From NCBI RefSeq assembly GCF_002807685.1, contig NZ_PEAX01000001.1:1-64000 (forward strand): a stretch of 64,000 bases of DNA. The letters are read 5' to 3'. This DNA comes from Neoalteromonas flava (GTDB taxonomy: Bacteria > Pseudomonadota > Gammaproteobacteria > Enterobacterales > Alteromonadaceae). Positions 42,367 through 52,039 of this stretch are shown one piece after another (the first letter of the stretch is position 1; every line of letters starts with the position of its first letter). The translations under genes and the position numbers were made by a program. The notes below the pieces were generated by a model. It was not told the DNA's origin. It saw nothing but the letters and a program-made list of their open reading frames with translations, and did no database searches.

Positions 42367-43665
42367 TTGAAATTTACTAGTGATTATATTTTGAACAACA
42401 TAGACTTTGATCGACAACATATTTGGCACCCTTACACCTCGGCGATTGATCCTTTGCCGTGTTATGAAGTGAGTGAAGCCCATGGAGCAGAGCTGGTATT
42501 GGCGGATGGCCGCAAATTAGTGGATGGTATGTCATCCTGGTGGGCCACTATTCATGGCTATAACCATCCGCTGCTTAACCAAGCTGCGCACGCGCAAATT
42601 GATAAAATGGCGCATGTCATGTTTGGCGGGATCACCCATCAACCTGCGGTTAACCTGTGTCGCAGTTTGTTAGCGATGGCGCCACAAGGCTTGGATCGAG
42701 TGTTTCTCGCTGACTCAGGCTCGGTCTCAGTAGAAGTAGCCATTAAAATGGCAATTCAGTATTGGGCAGCACAGGGGCAAGCGTCTAAGCATCGTATTTT
42801 GAGTCCCCGCAACGGATACCATGGTGATACTTTTGCTGCAATGTCGGTGTGTGATCCGGTCAACGGTATGCACAGTTTGTTTCAAAACACGCTAAAACAA
42901 CAAGTCTTTGCCCCAGCGCCACAAACCCGCTTTGGCGCAACCTGGAATGCTGATGAAATGCTCGCCGTCGAGGAGTTATTTGTGCAGCACCACCAGGAAC
43001 TGGCAGCGGTGATCCTTGAGCCCATCGTTCAGGGTGCAGGTGGTATGCGCATGTATCACCCACACTATTTGAAACGGATGCGCCAACTCTGTGATGAGTA
43101 TCAAGTCCTGCTTATTTGTGATGAAATTGCTACCGGCTTTGGTCGCACGGGGCGTTTATTTGCCTGTAATCATGCTGGCATATCACCGGATATCCTGTGT
43201 CTGGGTAAAGCACTAACCGGTGGGTATATGACGCTGGCCGCTACGCTGTGCAGCAATGAAGTTGCATTGGGGATCTGTGAAGGCGAGCCTGGCGTGTTTA
43301 TGCATGGCCCCACTTATATGGGAAATCCATTAGCGTGTGCAGTAGCTAATGCCAGTTTACAATTAATCAATACCAACGCGTGGCAAGCACAAGTAAGCAC
43401 CATTGAAAAGACCTTACAGGAATTGTTGCCGCGCTGTGCGAGTCTTACTATCGTTGAGGATGTGCGCGTACTTGGTGCCATCGGCGTGGTAGAAACCACT
43501 CAACCCTTGCCTGTTGCAGAGCTGCAAAAGCATTTTGTTGCGGCCGGCGTTTGGATCCGGCCGTTTGGCAAGCTAGTATATATTATGCCGCCGTATATCT
43601 GTAGCAATGAGCAAATAGAGCAGCTGTGCGATGCTATTTATCGCACATTGCAGCACTACTCATAG
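42367..43665 (+). CDS. bioA: Adenosylmethionine-8-amino-7-oxononanoate aminotransferase
   Basis: 432 aa PLP enzyme that transaminates KAPA to diaminopelargonic acid using SAM as donor. Landmarks: FDRQHIWHPYTSAIDPLPCYEV, VDGMSSWWATIHGYNHPLLNQA, the small-domain SGSVSVEVAIKMAIQYW, EPIVQGAGGMRMYHP, the Asp of CDEIATGFGRTG and the PLP-lysine in LCLGKALTGGYMTLAAT. The frame has no ATG near its beginning: TTG 42367 is the best start, with no strong ribosome site, so expression may be weak. It is divergent from bioB. Confidence 0.95.
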   Translation: MKFTSDYILNNIDFDRQHIWHPYTSAIDPLPCYEVSEAHGAELVLADGRKLVDGMSSWWATIHGYNHPLLNQAAHAQIDKMAHVMFGGITHQPAVNLCRSLLAMAPQGLDRVFLADSGSVSVEVAIKMAIQYWAAQGQASKHRILSPRNGYHGDTFAAMSVCDPVNGMHSLFQNTLKQQVFAPAPQTRFGATWNADEMLAVEELFVQHHQELAAVILEPIVQGAGGMRMYHPHYLKRMRQLCDEYQVLLICDEIATGFGRTGRLFACNHAGISPDILCLGKALTGGYMTLAATLCSNEVALGICEGEPGVFMHGPTYMGNPLACAVANASLQLINTNAWQAQVSTIEKTLQELLPRCASLTIVEDVRVLGAIGVVETTQPLPVAELQKHFVAAGVWIRPFGKLVYIMPPYICSNEQIEQLCDAIYRTLQHYS

Positions 43666-43711
43666 TCTGTGTGTTACGCTCGCAGCATGATCAGTTATCG
43701 ATAATTGGGCT

Positions 43712-44746
43712 ATGCTGATGCGAAGTTTGTGCTTGAGCGTTATTCTAGTGATCCTGTTGGCAAGCTGCGGCGGTGGTAGCGATGGTCAAACAAGTGCGCC
43801 ACCACCGACGAACACACAACCGCCAGCCCCCCAACTTAGCGCTAGCGAAATTTTGCAACAAGCAGCACAAAACCCTGATGTGGCTGGCATCATGGTGTAT
43901 TTGCAGCAAGCTGACGCTGCACCCCAGCAGTATGCCGCCGGGGTCAGCAATCGTATGACTGCCAACCCCATGCAAACGGATCAACTATTTAAAGTAGCCA
44001 GTATTAGTAAGCTTTTTATTGCGATTGCTGCCACCCGACTGATCGCTGATGAGCGCTTGGGTATGGACGATACACTCGCCACATGGCTACCTGAATATAC
44101 TGCGCAAATCGAAAACGCCGAGGGTATTACTCTACGCCAATTAATTATGCATCGCAGCGGTGTTCCTGACTTTGATAGTCAAACTGGCTTTAGCTGGCAA
44201 AATGCGCATACCAGCCTAACCGACACTCTCGCATATGCACTCAATAAACCCGCGGACTTTGCTCCCGATAGCCGTTATGAATACTCCAATACCAACTATC
44301 TGTTGCTTGGGCTAATTCTCGATCGGGTATTAACGTTTTCGCACCATCAATATATTCAAGATGAGCTGCTCACGCCCTTAGGCATGTACAATACCTATGG
44401 ACTGCAAGCTGACGCTCCACAAGAGCAATTAGTCCATGGGTATTGGCAAGGTGTGGATCGCAAAACCCAAACCTATGCTATTCCTGGCGGCTCAATGGTG
44501 TCGAGTGTAGACGACATTGGTCGCTTTATTCGAGCGCTCAACGATGGCAGTCTATTCAGCGCCCAAGAAGCTGCACTCTACCCTTATTTTTATAACCATT
44601 CTGGTTGGCTGCCAGGTTACCAAAGTATTGCTACTTACCTGCCTAATAGCGATACTGTATTAGTCATTTTTGTTAACTCAACGGGCGGCAATAGCGAAGC
44701 GGTGTTGCAAGACACCTTTGATGAACTACTTAAAACCTTGATGTAA
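43712..44746 (+). CDS. Serine hydrolase of the beta-lactamase/DD-peptidase class C superfamily, lipoprotein
   Basis: 344 aa from ATG 43712, with a lipoprotein signal (LLASC, C19) followed by a Pro- and Thr-rich linker (about 25-42). The active-site motifs are S97-x-x-K100 (KVASISKLF), Y191-S192-N193 (YEYSNTNY) and H296-S297-G298 (NHSGWLPG) in place of KTG. It therefore belongs to the class C-like hydrolase family (beta-lactamase-related PBP/esterase), membrane-anchored on the periplasmic side. True beta-lactam resistance is unlikely to be its job; peptidase or esterase activity is more usual for such proteins. Confidence 0.88.
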   Translation: MLMRSLCLSVILVILLASCGGGSDGQTSAPPPTNTQPPAPQLSASEILQQAAQNPDVAGIMVYLQQADAAPQQYAAGVSNRMTANPMQTDQLFKVASISKLFIAIAATRLIADERLGMDDTLATWLPEYTAQIENAEGITLRQLIMHRSGVPDFDSQTGFSWQNAHTSLTDTLAYALNKPADFAPDSRYEYSNTNYLLLGLILDRVLTFSHHQYIQDELLTPLGMYNTYGLQADAPQEQLVHGYWQGVDRKTQTYAIPGGSMVSSVDDIGRFIRALNDGSLFSAQEAALYPYFYNHSGWLPGYQSIATYLPNSDTVLVIFVNSTGGNSEAVLQDTFDELLKTLM

Positions 44747-44818
44747 ATCACAGCAAAACACGTGGAACCCAGCTAAATTTATTTCCATGAGAGGTACTGG
44801 CATTAAGCAGGATCCCAT

Positions 44819-46444
44819 TTGGAATATTTGCATTTAGTTATCGCTGGCCTTACCGGAATTATTCTTTTTGTGTTTGGCCTGGAAAACTTCTCCCGCGAGA
44901 TTGAGCATATCTCCGGTGAACGGTTTCGTCATGCGTTGAGTAATGCCACCCGCTATCCAGTAGTTGGGGTGTTAATTGGCGCTGTAGTTACCATGTTTAT
45001 ACAGTCCAGCTCCGCCACATCAGTAATCAGTATTGGCTTGGTCAATGCCGGTGTGTTGTCGTTTAAAAACAGTGTTGGGATCATCTTTGGCAGTAACATT
45101 GGTACCACGGTGACTGCTCAGCTGGTTGCTTTTAAGCTCACGCATTTTGCGCCGTTTTTCATTGTATTAGGATTTCTGCTGAGTATTCTGCGCAATCGCG
45201 CATCGCTGTTTGGCAAAGCCGTGTTTTATTTTGGCTTTGTGTTTTTTAGCCTCAACTTGATCTCAACGACGCTAGAGCCGCTGCAGCACAACCCAACACT
45301 AATAGCATTTTTAACCGAGCCACAAAATCCAATTTATGCGATCTTAATCGGTTGCGTGTTTACCGCCTTAGTGCAGTCCAGTTCGGTGACCACCGGATTG
45401 GCCATTATCTTTACTCAACAGGGTATGATCGGGTTAGAAAACGCAGTCCCACTGATCTTGGGAGCTAATATTGGGACTACAGCAACCGCGTTAATTGCTG
45501 TTTTCAATATGGATATATCGGCTAAAAAGGCCGCGCTCAGTCACTTTCTATTTAATGTGGGTGGCGTCATCTTATTCTTGCCACTGCTATTTATCTACGG
45601 GCACAAACTCGCCCAGTTTGATGAAAACCCGGCGTTGGCGTTAGCCAACATTCATTTAGTATTCAATTTAACTGCCAGCATTATCTTCACTCTGTTTATT
45701 GGTCCGTTCACACGTTTCGTTGACTATGTATTAGGCGAAGGTGATATGGACTTTGAACGCATTAACTTGCCCAAGGTGACGGCTGAAGACACGTTTGAAA
45801 CAGTTAAACAAAAGCTCGATACCAGTACCGAGTATTTATTCAATTTTCTGCAAGAGAATTACAACGCGGTAACGTTAAGTATAGAGACCAACTATCGCGG
45901 CTTATTTGATGCGGCTGAAAAACGTATTTCGTATGTCGACTTCCTCAAAACTCAATATCAGTATTTTTTTGCCAGTGCGATAACCTTAATTAACCAAAAG
46001 ACTGAATCTCGTGCTCTACTAAAATTGATCAATCAATTTGATTATCTGTTTCAGATCCATGATTCGATCAAAGACCTTTTTGAAACGAAGCGGTTTATAA
46101 ATGACAGTTATATTGAATTGAAAAGCGATTTGCTTATTCTCACCCGCGGGCTTTCGATCCAAACGCTGGAATACTTCGCTGAAATAGAGACAGAGATGCA
46201 TGACAAAGCCATCGGCAGTGACCAACTTGTATTAAAAGAAAAAGCCAAAGCCATGCAGCAAGAGATTAACGACGCTAACCGCGCACTGTTACTATTAATG
46301 CTTGATCCAGATAGAAAAGATGCCGGAGCACTAATCAACTTTGTTACCTATTCGCAGCGTTTAAAAGATAAGTTGACGAATTTCGCTCATCTGAATATTA
46401 AATTACCGCCAGAAAGCGAAGAATCCCATGTCACGCAGCAGTGA
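44819..46444 (+). CDS. Na/Pi cotransporter family protein with PhoU-like C-terminus
   Basis: 541 aa starting at TTG 44819 (AGGA six bases upstream). Two inverted membrane repeats carry the Na/Pi signature: GAVVTMFIQSSSATSVISIGLVNAG (about residues 55-80), with FGSNIGTTVTAQLVAF, and GCVFTALVQSSSVTTGLAIIFTQQGM, with GANIGTTATALIAVF. The C-terminal 200 residues are a helical PhoU-like domain (YLFNFLQENYNAVTLSIETNYRGL, FASAITLINQKTESRALLKLINQFDY). It probably imports phosphate with Na+ at the inner membrane. It shares 17 bases with the next gene. Confidence 0.92.
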   Translation: MEYLHLVIAGLTGIILFVFGLENFSREIEHISGERFRHALSNATRYPVVGVLIGAVVTMFIQSSSATSVISIGLVNAGVLSFKNSVGIIFGSNIGTTVTAQLVAFKLTHFAPFFIVLGFLLSILRNRASLFGKAVFYFGFVFFSLNLISTTLEPLQHNPTLIAFLTEPQNPIYAILIGCVFTALVQSSSVTTGLAIIFTQQGMIGLENAVPLILGANIGTTATALIAVFNMDISAKKAALSHFLFNVGGVILFLPLLFIYGHKLAQFDENPALALANIHLVFNLTASIIFTLFIGPFTRFVDYVLGEGDMDFERINLPKVTAEDTFETVKQKLDTSTEYLFNFLQENYNAVTLSIETNYRGLFDAAEKRISYVDFLKTQYQYFFASAITLINQKTESRALLKLINQFDYLFQIHDSIKDLFETKRFINDSYIELKSDLLILTRGLSIQTLEYFAEIETEMHDKAIGSDQLVLKEKAKAMQQEINDANRALLLLMLDPDRKDAGALINFVTYSQRLKDKLTNFAHLNIKLPPESEESHVTQQ

Positions 46445-46934
46445 AAAAGAAAAACGGGAACTGGAGCTTGAGGCTGCTGAGGTATTTCTCCGTTGGTACC
46501 AACAGCAAACTCAATTGAAGTGTCAACTTATCAAATCTAATTTACCTGCCAAGCCCGATGTCTCATGCCAAATCGGGAATACTAGAGTGGATTTTGAAAT
46601 CGCCCATCTGTACGGCAGTGAAACCGAAGCCATGCAGATTTTAGGGCGCGAGCTTACACCACAAACACGCGCGGAGCTTCTGGCGTTAACGACGACAGGC
46701 AATACGCAACGACGTTTACACAAGGCCCTCGCGCGAATATTGCAACAAAAAGCCGGCAAACATTACCAAAGTCAGAACGTTTGGTTGATCATCCGCAATA
46801 TGCATCCCCAGTGGCGCCCGCTAGCGACCGTTTACAATTTACGTGAATGTCTATTGCCCTATGAGCATCCGTTTGCACAGATTTGGCTAATTGCCGACCG
46901 TGCTGGCGAGGATGGTGCACTGCAGCTGATTTGA
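46428..46934 (+). CDS. Conserved hypothetical protein, possible restriction-nuclease fold
   Basis: 168 aa, starting inside the end of the transporter gene. The segment KPDVSCQIGNTRVDFEIAHLYGSETEAMQILGREL (P43-D44 ... D55-F56-E57) recalls the PD-(D/E)xK arrangement, with the final lysine position occupied by Ala59 or nearby His60. The rest (RLHKALARILQQKAGKHYQSQNVWLIIRNMHPQWR) is alpha/beta. I do not recognise the family with certainty. There is no signal or membrane segment. Confidence 0.65.
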   Translation: MSRSSEKEKRELELEAAEVFLRWYQQQTQLKCQLIKSNLPAKPDVSCQIGNTRVDFEIAHLYGSETEAMQILGRELTPQTRAELLALTTTGNTQRRLHKALARILQQKAGKHYQSQNVWLIIRNMHPQWRPLATVYNLRECLLPYEHPFAQIWLIADRAGEDGALQLI

Positions 46935-46949
46935 CGCGATGTAAACCAA

Positions 46950-47381
46950 TTACAGTGCTGGTAAGACGGTGATTTGCAATGTGATAAAACTGATCACCAC
47001 AATCAAGATTAATACAATAAAGCTAATACCGATACTATCGGTAGCGCGGCGCGAGCGGCGTTGCCCGAGCCAAACGCTTAGTAGGCTCAACAGCAAACAC
47101 AGCTGCAGCAGCCAATTAAGCCAACTAACCAGTTCCGCTGACCAATCTTCTCGAACGGTGAGCCCTAAGTATTCCTGTACACCTGTGACGAGCTCAGGAC
47201 GCGCATAATGAAATAGCACCAGAGCGCCCACCAGCCCAAGCCAGCATAGGAGATTCAAGCCGAGGGCAAGCCGATAGATCCGATCCTCAGTGCGCGGGCG
47301 TTCGCGGCGGTCACGTCCTGACATTTTTCGATACTCCGCCGTACTGATTTTACCTTGTTCGTCAGGTGACTCATCGTGCAT
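46950..47381 (-). CDS. Small membrane protein, unknown function
   Basis: 143 aa from ATG 47381, with GGGAGAGG just upstream; a TTG at 47396 is less convincing. The N-terminal 38 residues are highly charged (SGRDRRERPRTEDR). Three hydrophobic segments follow at about residues 42-60, 88-106 and 120-142. The first loop (RPELVTGVQEYLGLTVREDWSAELV) is probably periplasmic. No family is recognised. It is convergent with the preceding gene and divergent from asnS. Confidence 0.72.
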   Translation of the reverse strand: MHDESPDEQGKISTAEYRKMSGRDRRERPRTEDRIYRLALGLNLLCWLGLVGALVLFHYARPELVTGVQEYLGLTVREDWSAELVSWLNWLLQLCLLLSLLSVWLGQRRSRRATDSIGISFIVLILIVVISFITLQITVLPAL

Positions 47382-47396
47382 GTTCCTCTCCCTCAA

Positions 47397-47632
47397 AACA
47401 TAACGGACGAACGTATTTCAACCATTGCTATTATAATCTAAATAGTAATACGCCTTAGTGACTAAAAAGAACAATTCTTTTCCAGCAACACGGACTGTCT
47501 AGCAATGACAACCGCCGGACAAAAAAAAGTATATTTATCCCAGTTATGGGGACTCTCTACACTAGTATACGGCGCTGGGATCGGTATACTACGGGGTTTG
47601 ATTTTTGCCTTTGTTAAATGGAGAAGTTGTAT
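47397..47632 (+). promoter_or_regulatory. asnS upstream region with inverted repeat
   Basis: 236 bases without a gene. A perfect 8-bp inverted repeat TAGTATAC (47563-47570) / GTATACTA (47584-47591), with 13 bases between, lies 41 bases before the asnS start. It may be an operator or a leader hairpin. Confidence 0.45.
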
Positions 47633-49030
47633 ATGTCGCACGCCCCTGTTGTTGACGTGCTAAAGGGTCAATTTGCAATCGGTGACACAGTTACCGTAAA
47701 AGGTTGGGTACGAACCCGCCGTGACTCAAAAGCGGGTTTGTCGTTTATTGCGCTGCATGATGGTAGTTGTTTTGATCCAATCCAAGTGATTGCTCTTAAC
47801 AATTTGCCCAATTATGCCGATGTTCAGCGCTTAACGACTGGCTGTGCGTTAACCGTGAAAGGCACTGTGAAAGAGTCTGAAGGGCAAGGTCAAGCCATCG
47901 AGTTAGATGCGCAAAGTATTGAAATTAATGGCTGGGTAGAGAATCCGGATACTTATCCAATGGCGGCGAAGCGCCACAGCATTGAATTTTTGCGCGAACA
48001 TGCGCACTTGCGTGCGCGTACCAACGTGATTGGCGCTGTAACGCGAGTACGTAACTGCCTATCACAAGCCGTTCACCGCTTCTTCCATGAACGCGGGTAT
48101 TTTTGGATCAGTACGCCAATCCTAACGGCCAGTGATACCGAAGGTGCCGGTGAAATGTTTCGCGTTAGCACCTTGGATATGCTCAATATTCCCAAAGATG
48201 ACAAAGGCAATGTTGATTATTCAGAAGACTTTTTCGGCAAAGAAACCTATCTCACGGTATCTGGCCAGCTAAACGTTGAAACCTACGCCTGTGCAATGTC
48301 AAAAGTCTATACGTTTGGCCCGACTTTCCGAGCTGAAAACAGTAACACCAGTCGTCACCTCGCAGAGTTTTGGATGATCGAGCCAGAAGTTGCCTTTGCT
48401 GATCTGAGTGATGTTGCGCAGCTAGCTGAAGACCTGCTCAAATACGTGTTTAAGGCCGTATTAGAGGAACGCCCGGATGATATGGCGTTTTTTGCCCAGC
48501 GCATCAATAAAGAAGCGATTAGCCGCCTACAAAAGGTCATTGACTCTGAGTTTGTGCGCATGGATTACACCGACGCTATTGAAATTTTACAAGCCAGTGG
48601 CAAGAACTTTGAATTCCCAGTGGAATGGGGTGTGGATCTATCGTCAGAGCACGAGCGCTACTTGGCGGAAGAGCATGTGGGTGCGCCAATCATCATGCAA
48701 AATTATCCTAAAGACATTAAAGCCTTTTACATGCGCATCAATGATGACAACAAAACCGTCGCGGCGATGGATGTGCTAGCGCCTGGGATTGGCGAAATCA
48801 TCGGCGGTTCGCAACGTGAAGAACGCTTAGATGTGTTTGATCGCCGCCTCGCTGAAATGGGTCTCGACCAGGAAGATTATGCCTGGTATCGCGATTTGCG
48901 TCGTTACGGGACGGTGCCGCATAGTGGTTTTGGGTTGGGCTTTGAGCGCTTAGTCGCCTACGTCACCGGCATGCAAAATGTACGTGACGTGATCCCGTTC
49001 CCGCGTACCCCTGGAAACGCCAACTACTAA
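47633..49030 (+). CDS. asnS: Asparaginyl-tRNA synthetase
   Basis: 465 aa from ATG 47633, preceded by GGAGAAG; an ATG five codons upstream is itself part of that ribosome site. Class II synthetase charging tRNA-Asn. An N-terminal OB-fold ([34 protein letters not shown]) precedes the catalytic core: motif 2 [28 protein letters not shown] and motif 3 [34 protein letters not shown] at the C-terminus. Length equals E. coli AsnS within one residue. Confidence 0.97.
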   Translation: MSHAPVVDVLKGQFAIGDTVTVKGWVRTRRDSKAGLSFIALHDGSCFDPIQVIALNNLPNYADVQRLTTGCALTVKGTVKESEGQGQAIELDAQSIEINGWVENPDTYPMAAKRHSIEFLREHAHLRARTNVIGAVTRVRNCLSQAVHRFFHERGYFWISTPILTASDTEGAGEMFRVSTLDMLNIPKDDKGNVDYSEDFFGKETYLTVSGQLNVETYACAMSKVYTFGPTFRAENSNTSRHLAEFWMIEPEVAFADLSDVAQLAEDLLKYVFKAVLEERPDDMAFFAQRINKEAISRLQKVIDSEFVRMDYTDAIEILQASGKNFEFPVEWGVDLSSEHERYLAEEHVGAPIIMQNYPKDIKAFYMRINDDNKTVAAMDVLAPGIGEIIGGSQREERLDVFDRRLAEMGLDQEDYAWYRDLRRYGTVPHSGFGLGFERLVAYVTGMQNVRDVIPFPRTPGNANY

Positions 49031-49095
49031 ATGCATTGCTAAACGCTTTTGGGCAGGCCTGCGTTGTTAACCTAGCCCCTAGCATACTGAATTGA

Positions 49096-49133
49096 GCCTG
49101 ATGACTGCACCAAACCGGTCATCAGGCTTTTTT
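49096..49133 (+). terminator. Rho-independent terminator of asnS
   Basis: 10-bp stem GCCTGATGAC / GTCATCAGGC followed by six T. It lies 65 bases after the asnS stop. A classical intrinsic terminator. Confidence 0.9.
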
Positions 49134-49248
49134 ATAGCCACTGCAGCACATGATACAAACTATTTTCATCACCTCAAGCACACCTTTTGATAACTGAATG
49201 ACTGGTTTAGCCGTCGGCTTTGTTCTATGCTGACGAATAAAAGATTCA

Positions 49249-50397
49249 TTGGAATTACAGACGTCAGGTATGACCCACGTTCGCTGTGAACACTGTTTTT
49301 TGTCGGTAGATGTTCCGCCACTTACCCATCGTGAGCGTGCGATGTGCCCGCGCTGCGGTAATCAACTATTGGCGCACCGGCGGCACAACGCCGGTCTGGC
49401 TTTCGCGTTTGCCGTAGCAGGGTTAATTTTTCTTAGTCTGTCTTTGCCCTTTGAGTTTTTACAATTTCGCGCTAGTGGGCAAACCCACGCGATGGATTTG
49501 TTTTCCGGTTTATTGACCCTTAGTGATAACGATTATGCCTCATTAGCCATTATTACCGCATTGGGCACGCTGGTTTTACCTGGCGCTTCACTCGCCGGTA
49601 TTGCCTATCTGTACTTTCAGTATCAGTATTCACAACCCAGCTTTGTTGCCTATCGCGTGCATGTTTGGGTACAACGATTGCTTCCCTGGAGCATGGCTGA
49701 AATCTTTCTGGTCGGAACCTTAGTCAGCCTAATAAAAATCACTTCATTGGCGGAGGTCTATTTTGGCCTTTCGTTTTACGCGTATATTGCCTTTACCATC
49801 TGCTCTGCCTGCACCTTGCTGTATTATGAAAAAAACGAAATGCACGGGTGGCTTAGTGACTTCTATGCGGGGCACGAATTCCCGCTGAATGATGAACAGG
49901 CCCAGTTTAGTATTCAACGCACCTGGGCATTACTACTCACTGCAACCTTACTTTATATTCCTGCCAATTTACTGCCGATCATGCAGACGAATGTGTTAGG
50001 TAATCAACAACCCAGTACCATCATTGGGGGCGTGCGTACGTTATGGGAAGATGGCTCCTATCCTGTTGCGAGCATTATCTTCATCGCCAGCGTATTGGTC
50101 CCCATTACTAAATTGGTGGTACTGGCATGGCTTAATTATTCTGTGCAGCGACAACAGGAAAATCTGACGCACTTGCGAGCCCTAAGCTATCGCATGACCG
50201 AACTGATCGGGCGTTGGTCGATGATCGACGTCTTTGTTGTGGCTATATTAGTTGCATTGATCCAACTGGGTAATACATTATCCATATATCCTGGTCCAGC
50301 AGTATTGGCCTTTTGCGCTGTGGTTTTTATCACAATGCTAGCTGCTATGACCTTTGACAGTCGTTTAATATGGTACCGTTACACTAATGACAGATAA
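49249..50397 (+). CDS. pqiA: Paraquat-inducible protein A, integral membrane
   Basis: 382 aa from TTG 49249; ATG 49270 is the alternative, and neither has a good ribosome site. It has an N-terminal zinc ribbon (CEHC and CPRC) and two PqiA membrane domains of four helices each. The second ribbon present in many PqiA proteins is missing: the linker around SDFYAGHEFPLNDEQAQFS has no cysteine pair. PqiA and its partners PqiB and PqiC form a tunnel that moves lipids between inner and outer membranes. pqiB overlaps it by 11 bases. Confidence 0.93.
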   Translation: MELQTSGMTHVRCEHCFLSVDVPPLTHRERAMCPRCGNQLLAHRRHNAGLAFAFAVAGLIFLSLSLPFEFLQFRASGQTHAMDLFSGLLTLSDNDYASLAIITALGTLVLPGASLAGIAYLYFQYQYSQPSFVAYRVHVWVQRLLPWSMAEIFLVGTLVSLIKITSLAEVYFGLSFYAYIAFTICSACTLLYYEKNEMHGWLSDFYAGHEFPLNDEQAQFSIQRTWALLLTATLLYIPANLLPIMQTNVLGNQQPSTIIGGVRTLWEDGSYPVASIIFIASVLVPITKLVVLAWLNYSVQRQQENLTHLRALSYRMTELIGRWSMIDVFVVAILVALIQLGNTLSIYPGPAVLAFCAVVFITMLAAMTFDSRLIWYRYTNDR

Positions 50398-52039
50398 CAA
50401 AGCTAGCCAAAGTGCCGCGGTAAAACCGGCGGCTAAATTCTCAAAAGTGTGGTTCATCCCACTCATTGCCTTGTTAATTGGCGTTTGGATGGTATTTCAT
50501 CAATGGGCGAATCAAGGCCCCTTGATCACCATAGCGTTAGATTCTGCCGCTGGTATTGAAGTTAATAAAACTCCCATCAAGGCGCGCGATTTGGACGTGG
50601 GTATGGTCAAAAAAATCGACCTAAAACCCGATCTAGATGGGGTAATTATTACCGCACGAATGGACAAATCGGTGGCTGATTTATTGACCACGGATACCGA
50701 ATTCTGGGTAGTTTCACCGCGCGTTTCTTTTAGTGGTGTTTCGGGGCTGAACACCTTGCTTTCAGGCAGTTATATCGCCATGGAGCCGGCAGAAAATGGT
50801 CAGTCGCGCACCGACTTTATTGGCCTCAGTCGCCCGCCTGTAACCCCACCTGGCACTCCCGGTCTGCACGTAACCCTCAACAGTGCAGATGAATTTGCCT
50901 TCAAAGAAGGCGACCCCATCATTTATAAGGGGTTTAAGGTTGGTGAGTTTGAAGACACCTTCTTTAACGTGGAAGAACGCGTGGTGTACTATAACGCCTT
51001 TATTGAAGCCCCCTATCATAAGCTGATCACCGAAAACACCCGCTTTTGGAATGTCAGTGGTGTGCGATTTAACTTGAGCTCCACCGGCGTTAGTGTTGAA
51101 ACTGGCAGTTTAGAAACATTATTGACCAACGGTGTCACCTTCGGTATCCCTCCTGGTGTCGCCGCCGGTGAGCAAATCACCAGCCGAGCGTATTTTGACA
51201 TTTACCCGTCCTACGAGTCAGCAGCCAGTGAACGCTATAAACTCTCAGCCGAATTTTTACTTTTAATCGATGAAACCGTGCGTGGGCTCAGCGTGGGAGC
51301 CCCGGTAGAATATCGCGGTATTGAGATTGGCGAGGTTTTGGCAATTAATATGGCCAATGCATTGCCGGGAACAATCCTTGAGGAGGACTATGATATTCCG
51401 GTATTGATCAACATCTATCCCGGCAAAGTCCGCCAACCCGACAATCAACAAGGCTTAGAATTTGTGCGTCGACAAATTAACCATTGGGTCCAGCAAGACT
51501 TACGGGCAACGCTACGGATGGGAAATGTGTTGACCGGCGCGTTATATGTTGATTTACAACATGTAGAGAATGCAGCACCGGTTGAGACGGTTAAACTGCT
51601 TGGCTACGACGTGATCCCGAGCGCGTCAGACGAATTTACTCAGATCACGCAAAAAGTTGATGCACTGCTGAATAAAATGAATGCTTTACCACTAGAAACC
51701 CTAACCAGCGACATCCGCCGCGTGATCGATGATATGTCAGCGACCGCAGCCTCGGTGGCGCAAACCAGTGATAACTTCAATACCCGGATTGAGGAATTGG
51801 ATGTGGCTGCAATTAATCGTTCGATTGACCAGATCAGCCAGCAGTTACAGGCGTTAATGGCCGATTACTCCGATGGTTCACGTTCCTATTCGAATATTAA
51901 TCAAAGTTTAAGAACCTTACAGCAAACCCTCAAGGATATGCAGCCAGTGTTGCATCAACTCAATGAAAAACCCAACGGATTGGTGTTTGGTGATAATCTG
52001 AGCACAGATCCACAGCCGCAGAGGAAGAATAATGAATAA
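50387..52039 (+). CDS. pqiB: MCE-type lipid-transport protein PqiB
   Basis: 550 aa, anchored by one N-terminal membrane helix (VWFIPLIALLIGVWMVFHQW, about residues 25-44). Three MCE/MlaD domains follow: GPLITIALDSAAGIEVNKTPIKARDLDVG, GLHVTLNSADEFAFKEGDPIIYKGFKVGEFE and LSAEFLLLIDETVRGLSVGAPVEYRGIEIGEV. The C-terminal 130 residues form a helical tail (VDALLNKMNALPLETLTSDIRRVIDDM...), as expected for the periplasm-spanning needle of PqiB. It overlaps pqiC by 8 bases. Confidence 0.95.
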   Translation: MTDNKASQSAAVKPAAKFSKVWFIPLIALLIGVWMVFHQWANQGPLITIALDSAAGIEVNKTPIKARDLDVGMVKKIDLKPDLDGVIITARMDKSVADLLTTDTEFWVVSPRVSFSGVSGLNTLLSGSYIAMEPAENGQSRTDFIGLSRPPVTPPGTPGLHVTLNSADEFAFKEGDPIIYKGFKVGEFEDTFFNVEERVVYYNAFIEAPYHKLITENTRFWNVSGVRFNLSSTGVSVETGSLETLLTNGVTFGIPPGVAAGEQITSRAYFDIYPSYESAASERYKLSAEFLLLIDETVRGLSVGAPVEYRGIEIGEVLAINMANALPGTILEEDYDIPVLINIYPGKVRQPDNQQGLEFVRRQINHWVQQDLRATLRMGNVLTGALYVDLQHVENAAPVETVKLLGYDVIPSASDEFTQITQKVDALLNKMNALPLETLTSDIRRVIDDMSATAASVAQTSDNFNTRIEELDVAAINRSIDQISQQLQALMADYSDGSRSYSNINQSLRTLQQTLKDMQPVLHQLNEKPNGLVFGDNLSTDPQPQRKNNE

